Below, piece after piece: positions 40,487-49,240 of a DNA stretch of 64,000 nucleotides (position 1 is its first letter; each line of letters opens with the position of its first letter). A model generated the notes under the pieces. It worked only from the letters and a program-made list of their open reading frames with translations. It had not been told where the DNA came from and ran no database searches. This DNA comes from Nonomuraea guangzhouensis. Its GTDB lineage: Bacteria; Actinomycetota; Actinomycetes; Streptosporangiales; Streptosporangiaceae. The DNA is taken from NCBI RefSeq assembly GCF_019396345.1, contig NZ_JAHKRM010000029.1, positions 1 to 64,000 of the forward strand, given 5' to 3'. A program made the translations under genes and the position numbers.

Positions 40487-41865
40487 GCCGCGTCCTCCAG
40501 AAGGACCAGGTCGCGCCCGCGGGTCTCCGGGGCGAGGATCGTGGACAGCAGGGTGATGAGGGAGTAGACGACGAGCATCGCCGCGATGGGCCACCAGCTG
40601 CCGGTGACGGCGGTGAGGGTCGCCGCGACGACCGGGCCGATGGCGGTGGCCAGGATGCCGCCGATCTCCTTGGCGAGGGCGAGCTGGGTGAAGCGGGTCC
40701 GGGAGCCGAACAGCTCGGCCATCGTGACGCTCTCCAGCGAGAACAGGCTCAGGACGCCGATGTTCAGCCCGAAGATCATGCCCAGCATCAGGGCGGCCGT
40801 GCTGCCGGAGGTGATCAGCAGCATCATCGGGAACGCGAAGGCGACGGTCAGCAGGGTGACCGCGATGTACATGGGGCGGCGACCGAACCGGTCGCCGAGC
40901 AGGCCGACCAGCGGCACGGTGACGAACCCCAGCAAGGAGCCGTAGACGATGGCGCTGGTCGGGATCGACCGGTCGACGAGCAGCGTGGTGGCGAGGTAGC
41001 CGACGAGGAAGGTCTGGACCAGGCCCGAGTTGCCGGCCTGACCGAACCTCAGCCCCAGGGCCAGGAAGAACGCCTTGCCCTTGCGCTGCCGGAGCCCGGC
41101 CTCGAGAACGCTCTTGTTCTCCTGCTGGAAGACGGCCTCGGCCTGGGTACGGGACATCGCGACGCCGTCCACGACGTCGGGCCGCTCTTCGAAGACCGGG
41201 CTCTCCTTGAGGTTCCGGCGTACCCAGACCGCGAAGACCATGAGCGCGAAGCTCAGCAGGAACGGCAGCCGCCACCCCCACGAGAGCAGCTGCTCCTCAC
41301 TGAGGACGGCGAGCAGGATCGCCCACAGGCCCGAGGCCGCCAGCGTGCCGGTGTTGGTGCCGAGCGACACCAGTGACGCGACCAGGCCGCGCCGCTTCAC
41401 AGGGGCGTACTCGGCGAGCATGACCGTGGCTCCGGCGATCTCGGCGCCGGCCCCGAAGCCCTGGATGAGCCGCAGGACGACCAGCAGGATCGGGGCCAGG
41501 ATGCCGATCACCGCGTAGGTCGGCAGGACGCCGATCAGCGTGGTCGAGGCGCCCATCAGCAGGATGGTGGTGATCAGGACCTTCTTGCGGCCGATCCGGT
41601 CGCCCATCCGGCCGAAGTAGATGGCGCCGGCCAGCCGGGCGACGTATCCGACGCCGTAGGTGGCCATGGCGGCGATCAGCCCGATCGCCGGGCTGACGTC
41701 CGGGAAGAAGATCTTGTTGAAGACGATGGCGGCCGCCAGCGAGTAGAGCTGGAAGTCCATGAACTCCATCGCCGTGCCGAGCCAGCCGGACATGGCGGCC
41801 CTGACGAGGTCCTGGGTCGTCCTTGTCACGGGGCCCGCGGGCTCCGTCTGTGTGCTGTCTTTCAT
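40483..41865 (-). CDS. MHS-type (metabolite:H+ symporter) MFS permease
   Basis: A 460-aa transporter with about twelve membrane segments and the MHS-family features: GWLGTAMEFMDFQLYSL near TM1, GRMGDRIGRKKVLITT between TM2 and TM3, LRLIQGFGAGAEIAGATVML around TM4 and RDLVLL at the end. It imports an organic acid or sugar acid by proton symport, consistent with the mannonate and idonate enzymes encoded around it. Its ATG overlaps the preceding stop by one base (TGATG). Confidence 0.9.
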   Translation of the reverse strand: MKDSTQTEPAGPVTRTTQDLVRAAMSGWLGTAMEFMDFQLYSLAAAIVFNKIFFPDVSPAIGLIAAMATYGVGYVARLAGAIYFGRMGDRIGRKKVLITTILLMGASTTLIGVLPTYAVIGILAPILLVVLRLIQGFGAGAEIAGATVMLAEYAPVKRRGLVASLVSLGTNTGTLAASGLWAILLAVLSEEQLLSWGWRLPFLLSFALMVFAVWVRRNLKESPVFEERPDVVDGVAMSRTQAEAVFQQENKSVLEAGLRQRKGKAFFLALGLRFGQAGNSGLVQTFLVGYLATTLLVDRSIPTSAIVYGSLLGFVTVPLVGLLGDRFGRRPMYIAVTLLTVAFAFPMMLLITSGSTAALMLGMIFGLNIGVLSLFSLESVTMAELFGSRTRFTQLALAKEIGGILATAIGPVVAATLTAVTGSWWPIAAMLVVYSLITLLSTILAPETRGRDLVLLEDAA

Positions 41866-43337
41866 CAGAACTCCGTGATCTCGCCGGCCCGCAGTGCGGG
41901 GAGCCGGGCGGCGGTGCCGGAGACGAGTGCGCCGTCCCCGGCCAGGTCCGCCGCGCCCAGCACGCTGAGCAGCCGACGGATGGTGTCTTCGTGATCGGAT
42001 GTCTCGTGCCAGCAGGCGGCCAGTTCCGCGGCGGCGGGGTCCGTCGTGCCGAACAGTTGCTCGCCGTCGGCGGCGGGCCGGGTCGCGTTCGCCCAGGCGG
42101 CGAGCGCGAGCTCGAGCGTCGAAGTGCCGGCGGAGGCGGCGCGCAGCGAGCGGAGGGCGCCGAACCAGCGTTCCGGGATCTTCCGGGAGCCGTCGGAGCC
42201 GATCTGCCGGAGCAGGTGCCGCATCCCGGGGTTGCGGAACCGCTCGACCAGGTCGTCAGTGTACGCGGCCGGGTCCGGCCCGCCGGCGGGCAGTGTCGGT
42301 GCGAGCTCCGCGCCCAGGGCGCGGACCAGCCGTTCACCCCAGCCGGTCGCCATGACGTCGGCGATCGTCGCGCAGCCCGCCGCCGCCCCGAGGTAGGCCA
42401 GGGCCGAGTGGGACCCGTTGAGCAGCCGCAGCTTCGTGAGCTGGTACGGCACGACGTCGGGGACGAACAGGGCGCCGTCGAACTCCCACGGCGGACGCGG
42501 CCCGGCGAAGGAGTCCTCCAGAACCCACTGCCGGTACGGCTCACCGACGACCGCCACCTCGTCACGCACGCCGAGCGCGGTCCAGGCCGCCTCCAGGTCC
42601 GCGTCGGTCGTCGCGGGCACGATGCGGTCGACGATCGTCGCGGGGAAGGCGACCGAGGTGGCCAGCCAGTCCAGGACGGCCTCCCGGTCCGGCCACGACG
42701 AGGCTTCGACGAAACCGCGGACCACCGTGCCGAGCGCGGCGCCATTGGCGGCCATGTTGTCGCAGGACACGACGCTGATCGGGGCGCCGTTGACCCGCAT
42801 CCGCGCGGCGAGTCCGGCGGCGAGCCGGCCGACGACCGTGGTCATGTCCGCCGTCCGCTTCGCCGCGAGGTCCGCGGCGATCTCCGGTGCTCCGGTGTCG
42901 AGCTCGCCGGTGCCGGGGTGGCGGTAGTGGCCGTTCTCGGTGATCGTCAGGGTCAGCACGGTGACGTCGGGGTCGATCAGCAGGTCGTCGACCCGCTCGG
43001 CGTCCGGGCGCAGCCCCAGGGCGTCGATGATCGACCCGACCGCGCGGGTGGCGGTGGCCGCCGGGTGGCGTTCGGTCACCGAGTACAGGCAGTCCTGGGC
43101 GCGCATCGCCTCGACCACCCGCGTCGAGTTCGGGGCCACGGCGACGATGCCCCACGGCTCGTCGCTCCGGGCTGCCGCGTTCTCGGTGTAGACCGCCTGG
43201 TGTGCCCGGTGAAAGGCGCCGAGGCCGAAGTGCACGACCCGAGGGCGGAGCCGCCGGGGATCGACGGCAGGGCGCAGCTCGGGAGGGATCCGGTCGAGTG
43301 TGGCGCGGCTCAGCGAGGGCGCCGTCAAGGTCTTCAC
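41865..43337 (-). CDS. Mannitol dehydrogenase-family oxidoreductase (fructuronate reductase-like)
   Basis: A 490-aa enzyme of the long-chain mannitol dehydrogenase family. The NAD-binding N-terminus reads VVHFGLGAFHRAHQAVYTEN; the family signature with the catalytic Lys is in LTKLRLLNGSHSALAYLG. Together with a ManD-type dehydratase this suggests fructuronate/mannonate interconversion (UxuB-like) or oxidation of a related polyol. GTG 43337 overlaps the ManD stop (GTGA). It is the second gene of the operon. Confidence 0.88.
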   Translation of the reverse strand: MKTLTAPSLSRATLDRIPPELRPAVDPRRLRPRVVHFGLGAFHRAHQAVYTENAAARSDEPWGIVAVAPNSTRVVEAMRAQDCLYSVTERHPAATATRAVGSIIDALGLRPDAERVDDLLIDPDVTVLTLTITENGHYRHPGTGELDTGAPEIAADLAAKRTADMTTVVGRLAAGLAARMRVNGAPISVVSCDNMAANGAALGTVVRGFVEASSWPDREAVLDWLATSVAFPATIVDRIVPATTDADLEAAWTALGVRDEVAVVGEPYRQWVLEDSFAGPRPPWEFDGALFVPDVVPYQLTKLRLLNGSHSALAYLGAAAGCATIADVMATGWGERLVRALGAELAPTLPAGGPDPAAYTDDLVERFRNPGMRHLLRQIGSDGSRKIPERWFGALRSLRAASAGTSTLELALAAWANATRPAADGEQLFGTTDPAAAELAACWHETSDHEDTIRRLLSVLGAADLAGDGALVSGTAARLPALRAGEITEF

Positions 43338-44542
43338 CAGTCATGCACCGAACCGTCGAGGCGCCGCGCGACCGGCAGGTAGCGAGCCTCGTAGGGGAAG
43401 CGCGCGGCCTCCTTCTCGTCGTACTCGACGCCGAGGCCGGGCTCCTCCGACGGGTACAGCATGCCGTCGGAGAACGTCACTCCGCTGCGGAAGACCTCCG
43501 CGGTCTCGTCGGCGTGGCCCATGTACTCCTGGATGCCGAAGTTCGGCACCGAGATGTCGACGTGCACCGCGGCGGCGAGAGTGATCGGCGAGAGGTCCGT
43601 CGCCCCGTGTGAACCGGTGCGGACCTGGTAGAGCGCGGCCAGGTCGAAGATCCGGCGCAGGTGCGTGATCCCGCCGGCGTGGACGACCGTGGTGCGTACG
43701 TAGTCGATGAGCTGCTCGGTGATGAGGTGCTGGACGTCCCAGATGGAGGTCAGCGCCTCGCCCACCGCGATCGGTGTCGTCGTGTGCTGCCGGATGAGCC
43801 GGAACGACTCCTGGTTCTCGGCCGGGGTCGGGTCCTCCATCCAGAACAGCCGGCAGTCCTCGACCCGCTTGCCGAAGCGGGCCGCCTCGATCGGAGTGAG
43901 CCGGTGGTGGATGTCGTGCAGGAGGTGGAAGCCGAAACCGAACTGCTCGCGGACGGCTTCGAGGTAGGTCGGCGCGAACCCGAGATAGGCCTCGGTGTCC
44001 CACGGCTGCTCGTCGGGCAGCGAGGTCGCGGCCGGCTCGTACACCTTGCCCTTGCGGACCCCGTAGCTGCCGCCGACGTCCGGGACGGCGGCCTGGGCGC
44101 GTACGGCCTTGTAGCCGAGATCGAGGAACCGCTCGACATCGTCGAGCAGGGCGGGGACGTCCGCGCCGCTGGCGTGCGAGTAGACCATGACGCCGTCGCG
44201 GGATCGGCCGCCGAGCAGCTGGTAGACCGGCAGGCCGGCGACCTTGCCCTTGATGTCCCACAGGGCCGTGTCGACGGCGGAGATCGCCGTCATCGTGACG
44301 GGGCCGCGGCGCCAGTACGCGCCCCGGTAGAGGTACTGCCACATGTCCTCGATGCGCGCCGGATCCTTGCCGATCAGCAGGGGCACGAGGTGCTCCTGCA
44401 GGTAGCTCGCGACGGCGAGCTCACGGCCGTTGAGGGTGGCGTCGCCGATGCCGGTCACGCCGTCCGACGTGGTGATGCGCAGAGTGACGAAGGTCCGCCC
44501 CGGGGAGGCGACGAACACCTCGGCACGCTCGATCTTGCTCAC
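43334..44542 (-). CDS. manD: D-mannonate dehydratase family protein (enolase superfamily)
   Basis: A 402-aa enolase-superfamily enzyme closely resembling ManD/RspA: RGAYWRRGPVTMTAISAVDT, FHLLHDIHHRLTPIEAARFG, then EDPTPAENQESFRLIRQHTT and PIAVGEALTSIWDVQHLI show the metal-binding barrel and lid. It dehydrates mannonate or a related acid sugar to a 2-keto-3-deoxy acid. GTG 44542 is preferred, because AAGGAG lies 8 nt upstream, whereas a GTG at 44551 abuts it. First gene of the operon, divergent from the GntR regulator. Confidence 0.9.
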   Translation of the reverse strand: MSKIERAEVFVASPGRTFVTLRITTSDGVTGIGDATLNGRELAVASYLQEHLVPLLIGKDPARIEDMWQYLYRGAYWRRGPVTMTAISAVDTALWDIKGKVAGLPVYQLLGGRSRDGVMVYSHASGADVPALLDDVERFLDLGYKAVRAQAAVPDVGGSYGVRKGKVYEPAATSLPDEQPWDTEAYLGFAPTYLEAVREQFGFGFHLLHDIHHRLTPIEAARFGKRVEDCRLFWMEDPTPAENQESFRLIRQHTTTPIAVGEALTSIWDVQHLITEQLIDYVRTTVVHAGGITHLRRIFDLAALYQVRTGSHGATDLSPITLAAAVHVDISVPNFGIQEYMGHADETAEVFRSGVTFSDGMLYPSEEPGLGVEYDEKEAARFPYEARYLPVARRLDGSVHDW

Positions 44543-44627
44543 AGGTCCCACTCCTTCGAACAGTCTTCAACGTGGTCGGCAGGCTGCGTCAGGAGTCGGC
44601 CACTAGTCGAGCAGTACTGATATACAA

Positions 44628-44646
44628 GCATCTGTCGCACAGATGC
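44628..44646. promoter_or_regulatory. GntR operator GCATCTGT-CGC-ACAGATGC
   Basis: A perfect eight-base inverted repeat with a three-base spacer lies between the divergent manD operon and the GntR gene. Its position and symmetry make it the probable binding site of the GntR regulator. Confidence 0.8.
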
Positions 44647-44713
44647 GCAATACCAGTTGTGCGTCCGCCGGTCGTCCGCTCACGCAGGCGTCCCGCGCCG
44701 GTAGGGTGAGCGT

Positions 44714-45424
44714 GTGGCCGGATCGAATCAGCGGCGGACCAGCCGACGCACTGTCTACGAAGCCCTGCGCCGCAAGGTCCTGACCCTTGAGCTCCCGCCG
44801 GGGACGGCCCTGTCGGAGAACGAGCTGGCGGCCGCGCTCAAGGTGAGCCGCACACCGGTCCGGGAGAGCTTGATCCTGCTGTCCGAAGAGGGCCTGGTCC
44901 AGATCTTCCCCCAGGTCGGTTCGTTCGTCTCACGTGTCGACCCGGCCAGGGTGGCCGACGCGCAGTTCCTCCGCGAGGCCGTGGAGCTGGCCTCCCTCGA
45001 CGACCTGCCCGCCGAGCTCGACCCCCAGCTGGTCGACGAGCTCCGGCGCAACCTCGGCGAGCAGCAGCGGCCGGGCCTCGATCTCGAGGGGTTCTTCGAG
45101 CTCGATGAGGCGTTCCACCAGGGCCTGCTGCGGCTGAGCGGACATGGCAGCGCCTGGACGACCGTGGCCTCGGCCAAGGGTCATCTCGACCGCGCGCGCC
45201 GGCTCGGCCTCCACGAGACCCCGGCGACGGACTTCGCCGCCCAGCACGTCCAGATCCTCGACGCGGTGCTCGCCGGCGACGTCGCGCTGGCCCGCACGGC
45301 CATGCGCACCCACCTGAGAGCCGTTTTCAACGACGTCGAACGCATCCGGGAGCACTCGCCCGAGCTGTTCGCGACGGATTCGGGCTCGGCTCCGGTACGC
45401 CGCAACGTCGTCGTCTGGGAGTAG
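44714..45424 (+). CDS. GntR-family (FadR/FCD subfamily) transcriptional regulator
   Basis: A 236-aa repressor. The N-terminal winged helix reads VYEALRRKVLTLELPPGTALS and VSRTPVRESLILLSEEGLVQIFP; the C-terminal FCD ligand-binding domain has DEAFHQGLLRLSGHG and AAQHVQILDAVLAGDVALAR, carrying the metal-binding His and Asp positions. It is divergent from the ManD operon and most likely releases the operator upon binding a hexuronate-type acid. GTG 44714 follows AGGGTGAG. Confidence 0.9.
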   Translation: MAGSNQRRTSRRTVYEALRRKVLTLELPPGTALSENELAAALKVSRTPVRESLILLSEEGLVQIFPQVGSFVSRVDPARVADAQFLREAVELASLDDLPAELDPQLVDELRRNLGEQQRPGLDLEGFFELDEAFHQGLLRLSGHGSAWTTVASAKGHLDRARRLGLHETPATDFAAQHVQILDAVLAGDVALARTAMRTHLRAVFNDVERIREHSPELFATDSGSAPVRRNVVVWE

Positions 45425-45432
45425 CCGCTTGA

Positions 45433-45451
45433 GTCTCCAGTAAGGGGAGAC
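45433..45451 (+). promoter_or_regulatory. MerR-type operator GTCTCC-N7-GGAGAC
   Basis: A six-base inverted repeat with a seven-base spacer, embedded in TTGAGTCTCC...GGGGAGACG, lies 15 bases before the MerR start. Long-spaced CTCC/GGAG dyads overlapping the -35/-10 spacer are typical sites of MerR-class regulators. Confidence 0.75.
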
Positions 45452-45465
45452 GCGAAGGTGAGGGC

Positions 45466-46395
45466 ATGGACGGCGACACGCGCTACTCGATCGGTGACCT
45501 GGCCCGGCGGACCGGGCTGACGGTCAAGGCGATCCGGTTCTACTCCGATCAGGGGATCGTGCCGCCGGCCGACCGCAGCCCGGCCGGCTACCGCCGCTAC
45601 GGCATCGACGCCCTCGCCCGTCTGGAGCTCGTACGGACGCTGCGCGACCTGGGGCTGGACCTGCCCACGATCCGGAAGGTCGTGGAACAGGAGGTCACGC
45701 TCACCGAGGTCGCCGCGGCGCACGCCGACGCGCTGGCGGTGCAGATCCGCACGCTCCGGCTGCGGCGCGCGGTGCTGACGGCGGTGGCCAGGCGCGGGTC
45801 CACACCTGAGGAGATGGATCTCATGCACCACCTGGCCAAGCTCTCCGAGGACGAACGCCGGCGGCTGATCGGCGACTTCCTCGACACCGCCTTCGGCGGC
45901 CTCCCCGAGTTCGCCGGAGCCATGCGCTCGATGACCCCCGAGTTGCCCGACGATCCCGAGGCCGAGCAGGTCGAGGCGTGGGTCGAACTGGCCGAACTGT
46001 CCCAGGACCCGGACTTCCGCGCCGGCCTGCGGCGCATGGCCGAGCAGTACGCGGCCGAGCGGGCCCAGGGCGACACCGCGGTCCTGCGCCGCGACTCCAT
46101 CGCGATGGTCCGTGAGGAGGCCGGCCCGGCGGTGGCGGCCGGCCTCGACCCCGCCGCACCCCAGGCCGACGCGGTCGTCGCGGCGGTCACCGCTCGCTAC
46201 GCGGACGTTTTCGGCTGCCCCGACGATGACGCCCTCCGGCGGCGGTTGTTGACGCGGCTGGAGAGCGCGAACGATCCTCGCCGGGACAGATATCTCCAGC
46301 TGCTCGCGGTGATCAATGGCTGGCCGGCCCCGGAGAGCCTGGCGCCGGTGATCGACTGGTTCGTCCGGGCCCTGCGCGTCCGGATGCCGGAGTAG
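45466..46395 (+). CDS. MerR-family transcriptional regulator with long C-terminal domain
   Basis: A 309-aa regulator. The N-terminal MerR domain is unmistakable: YSIGDLARRTGLTVKAIRFY and RSPAGYRRYGIDALARLELV. The following dimerisation helix leads into a large helical C-terminal domain (to residue 309), larger than in metal-sensing members, suggesting binding of an organic ligand. An operator dyad lies just upstream, so it is probably autoregulated. No other target is evident here. Confidence 0.88.
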   Translation: MDGDTRYSIGDLARRTGLTVKAIRFYSDQGIVPPADRSPAGYRRYGIDALARLELVRTLRDLGLDLPTIRKVVEQEVTLTEVAAAHADALAVQIRTLRLRRAVLTAVARRGSTPEEMDLMHHLAKLSEDERRRLIGDFLDTAFGGLPEFAGAMRSMTPELPDDPEAEQVEAWVELAELSQDPDFRAGLRRMAEQYAAERAQGDTAVLRRDSIAMVREEAGPAVAAGLDPAAPQADAVVAAVTARYADVFGCPDDDALRRRLLTRLESANDPRRDRYLQLLAVINGWPAPESLAPVIDWFVRALRVRMPE

Positions 46396-46464
46396 CGGAG
46401 AGCGCGCGGCGGATCGTCAGGGATAACCCCTCGATCCATCACTATATGCATTAATCTAGCAACC

Positions 46465-47271
46465 GTGAGTAACAGAGTCGATGTCGGCGCCCCTCTTTTT
46501 CGCCGTACGATCATCCGTGTGCTGCGCCGCATCGGCCGGCGCGGCGCCTCTCTGGCGTTCGTCGGTCTGCTGAGTCTGGCGATCGCCGCCTCGCTGGCGT
46601 ACGTACCGGCTGACCAGCGGGTCGCCCCCGGATACGCCATGCTGGCCTCCATCGCTCCCCTGGGCGTGTGGGCGCTGGTCTGGTGCGCCACCGGCGCTCT
46701 GTGTCTGGTGCAGATGTTCATGCGCTCGGATCGCGTGGCCTTCGCCGTCGCCACGGCCCTGCTCATGTTGTATGGCCTGGTGTACCTGTTCTCCACCTTC
46801 ACCGGTGCCAACCCCCGGGGGTGGGTCGGCGGCGCGGTCTGGCTGGCTTTCGGCGGCTGGATCGCGCTGATCGCCACCTGGCCCGAGGCCGTCATGGTGA
46901 GCCGCTTCCCGGGCGGCGAGGCCGAGGCCGAGTCGGAGGCCGTCATCGTCGCCGACGGCGCCGGGGTCATCCAGTCGTGGAACCCTCAAGCCGCGAGCCT
47001 GTTCGGCTGGACCATCGACGAGGCGGTCGGACGATCGCTGACGATGCTGATGCCGCCCCGCTTCCGCGCCCAGCACTCCGCCGGACTCGCCCGGGTGCGC
47101 CACGCCGGTCGCTCGGACCTGGCCGGGCGGATCATCCCGCTGGTCGGCCTGCACCGCGACGGCACCGAGTTCGCCATCGCCCTGACCGTCAACGCCTGGC
47201 ACAGCGATGACGGCGTCACCTATACCGGTGTGATCCGGCCCATCGGAGGCGGCAGTGTCCAGCCTGAGTAA
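46465..47271 (+). CDS. Membrane protein with cytoplasmic PAS domain
   Basis: A 268-aa protein with about four membrane segments in the first 150 residues (for example SLAFVGLLSLAIAASLAYVP, APLGVWALVWCATGALCLVQMF) followed by a PAS sensory domain (GVIQSWNPQAASLFGWTIDE, then IIPLVGLHRDGTEFAIALTV). No kinase, cyclase or HTH output domain follows, so the signal is probably passed to a partner, most likely the coupled coiled-coil protein, whose GTG lies inside the last codons of this gene. Confidence 0.8.
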   Translation: MSNRVDVGAPLFRRTIIRVLRRIGRRGASLAFVGLLSLAIAASLAYVPADQRVAPGYAMLASIAPLGVWALVWCATGALCLVQMFMRSDRVAFAVATALLMLYGLVYLFSTFTGANPRGWVGGAVWLAFGGWIALIATWPEAVMVSRFPGGEAEAESEAVIVADGAGVIQSWNPQAASLFGWTIDEAVGRSLTMLMPPRFRAQHSAGLARVRHAGRSDLAGRIIPLVGLHRDGTEFAIALTVNAWHSDDGVTYTGVIRPIGGGSVQPE

Positions 47272-47722
47272 CCTCCTGATCCAGTTCTCCGTCGGCATCG
47301 TGCCGCTCGGCGTGGCTTACCTCGCCTTCCGCTCGGCCACCGACGCCAACAAGAAGACGCAACAGACCGCGCTGCTGCAGGCCGAACGCCACGCCGAGCT
47401 GGAACGCTCCAAGGTCGACGCCGACGCCTACGTCCGCGCCAAAACGATCTACGAGGACGCGCTGACCCAGATGGAGCGGCAGGTGGACCGCCTGCAGGAC
47501 CAGGCCACCCTGCTCAGCGCGGACCTGGCCAGCGAACAGACCGGCTCCGCCGCGATGCGCGAGCAGATCCGCCAGTTCCAGGCCCAGATCCGCGCCCTCG
47601 AACGCACCGTCGCCGCGCTGCGCGGTCAGCTCATCGAGGCGGGGCTGTCCCCCGTGTCCGGCTCCGAGACCACCGGGCCGCACATGATCGGCGGCCCGCC
47701 GCGTCCTCGACCGGCCGAATGA
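47255..47722 (+). CDS. Single-pass membrane coiled-coil protein, coupled to the PAS protein
   Basis: A 155-aa protein with an N-terminal membrane segment (about residues 6-25, LIQFSVGIVPLGVAYLAF) and then a long coiled coil (residues about 30-130) ending in a Pro/Gly tail. GTG 47255 lies 17 bases inside the PAS gene. The pairing of a sensory membrane protein with a membrane-anchored coiled-coil partner suggests a small two-part signalling or scaffold unit. I recognise no family for either. Confidence 0.7.
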   Translation: MSSLSNLLIQFSVGIVPLGVAYLAFRSATDANKKTQQTALLQAERHAELERSKVDADAYVRAKTIYEDALTQMERQVDRLQDQATLLSADLASEQTGSAAMREQIRQFQAQIRALERTVAALRGQLIEAGLSPVSGSETTGPHMIGGPPRPRPAE

Positions 47723-47767
47723 CGCGGCCGGATCTTGTCGTTCGCGGTCGCTAGGATCGGCGCCACC

Positions 47768-48253
47768 ATGAGCAAAGAGACTGAGACGCTCCTCGCAGCC
47801 CTCAACAGCCAGCGCGATCACGTGCTCGGCATCCTGGACGGCCTTCCGGAGGACGCGCTGCGGAGGCCGGTGCTGCCGTCGGGCTGGACGTGCCTGGGGT
47901 TGGTCCGGCACCTCGCCCTCGACGTCGAGCGATTCTGGTTCCGGGCCGTCACCGGCGGCGAGTCGGTCGATCTCGAGACCGGCGACGCCGCCTGGCAGGT
48001 CGCCCCCGACGTGACGGCCGAGGCGGTGTTCGACTTGTACCGGCGGGAGACCGAGCTGGCGAACGCCGTCATCGCCACCACCTCGCTCGATGCCCCGCCG
48101 CTCTGGTGGCCCGCTGACCTCTTCGGCGACGCGCCGCCCCGCGACCTGCGTACGGTCATCCTGCATGTGATCACCGAGACCGCGTGTCACGCCGGGCACC
48201 TCGACGCCGCCCGTGAGCTGACCGACGGAAAAACCTGGCTGGTCCTGACGTAG
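47768..48253 (+). CDS. DinB-family (DUF664) protein
   Basis: A 161-aa four-helix-bundle protein of the DinB/YfiT superfamily. The conserved Trp and His positions are visible in PSGWTCLGLVRHLALDVERF and in TETACHAGHLDAARELTDGK, which form the metal-binding site of thiol-dependent (mycothiol) transferases. Members are often linked to detoxification. ATG 47768 is preferred; a start at 47735 lacks support. Confidence 0.8.
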   Translation: MSKETETLLAALNSQRDHVLGILDGLPEDALRRPVLPSGWTCLGLVRHLALDVERFWFRAVTGGESVDLETGDAAWQVAPDVTAEAVFDLYRRETELANAVIATTSLDAPPLWWPADLFGDAPPRDLRTVILHVITETACHAGHLDAARELTDGKTWLVLT

Positions 48254-48277
48254 CCGCGGGCCGGTAGGGTGGCGGGC

Positions 48278-49240
48278 GTGAAAGATCTTCCGGCGGGGCT
48301 CGATGAGCGGGCGTTGCTCGACAGCCTGGGCGAGTGGGGGATCGGGGCGGTTTCGCTGGACTACGCGCCGGTCGGGTTCGGGGACTACCACTGGGTCGCG
48401 GCCGACGCCGACGGGCCGCGGTGGTTCGTCACGGTCGCGGACCTGACGCAGAAGGGCCCGTTCGAGCAGGGCTCCGCGGAGAGCGGCCTGCGGCAGGCCA
48501 TGGACACCGCCGTCGCCCTGCGCGAGCAGGGGCTGGACTTCGTCGTCGCACCCCTGGGCGAATCACTTCGGCTGCTCGGCCAACGGCATGCGGTGAGCGT
48601 CTTTCCGCTGGTACACGGGCGCACCGGGGATTTCGGCCAGAGCCTGACGGCAGGCGAGCGCGCCGCGGTCGTGGAGCTGCTCGCCGAGTTGCACCGTACG
48701 GCGCCGCCGGCTTCGACCCCCGTGCGGCCCCTGCGCATTCCGGCACGGGACCGCCTGGAGGACGCCCTCCAGGCGGCGGGCGGGGTCTGGCAGGGCGGGC
48801 CGTACGCCGAACCCGCCCGAGCCCTGGTGGCCGAGCACGCCGGGAGGTTACGGGAGCGGCTGGACGAGTTCGACCGGCGGGCCGACGAGGTGAGCGGCGA
48901 GCACCTCGTGGTGACTCACGGTGAGCCGCATCCCGGCAACCTCGTGCTGGCCGACCGCGGCCCCCTGCTGGTGGACTGGGACACGGTGGGGTTGGCACGG
49001 CCCGAGCGGGACCTGTGGCTGGTCGCCGATGGGCCGGAGGACCTGGCACGCTACGCGGACATCACCGGGCGGTGGCCCGACCCGGAGGTCATGGACCTCT
49101 ATCGGCTGCGATGGGCCATCGAGGACGTGGCCCTTTTCGTGGCCGACTTCCGCGGGCCCCATGACAGCGGCGCCGACAGCCGCCAGGCGTGGGAGGCGCT
49201 CACCGGCACCGTACTCGACCTCTGCGGTCAGCGCGGCTAG
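48278..49240 (+). CDS. APH-family (aminoglycoside phosphotransferase-like) kinase
   Basis: A 320-aa small-molecule kinase. The catalytic motif VVTHGEPHPGNLVLADRG carries the H-G-D-type loop (here HGEPHPGN, with Glu in the usual Asp position), and the DFG-like metal motif reads LLVDWDTVGLARPERDLWLV. The family includes spectinomycin phosphotransferases as well as sugar and choline kinases. GTG 48278 has AGGG 8 nt upstream; GTG 48269 is the alternative. Convergent with the kinase gene of the ABC operon (4-nt overlap). Confidence 0.85.
   Translation: MKDLPAGLDERALLDSLGEWGIGAVSLDYAPVGFGDYHWVAADADGPRWFVTVADLTQKGPFEQGSAESGLRQAMDTAVALREQGLDFVVAPLGESLRLLGQRHAVSVFPLVHGRTGDFGQSLTAGERAAVVELLAELHRTAPPASTPVRPLRIPARDRLEDALQAAGGVWQGGPYAEPARALVAEHAGRLRERLDEFDRRADEVSGEHLVVTHGEPHPGNLVLADRGPLLVDWDTVGLARPERDLWLVADGPEDLARYADITGRWPDPEVMDLYRLRWAIEDVALFVADFRGPHDSGADSRQAWEALTGTVLDLCGQRG

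Noticed and set aside
41823..43382. Plus-strand reading frame of 519 codons over the mannitol-dehydrogenase gene
   Set aside because: Mirror of a well-supported gene on the minus strand; composition is not protein-like.
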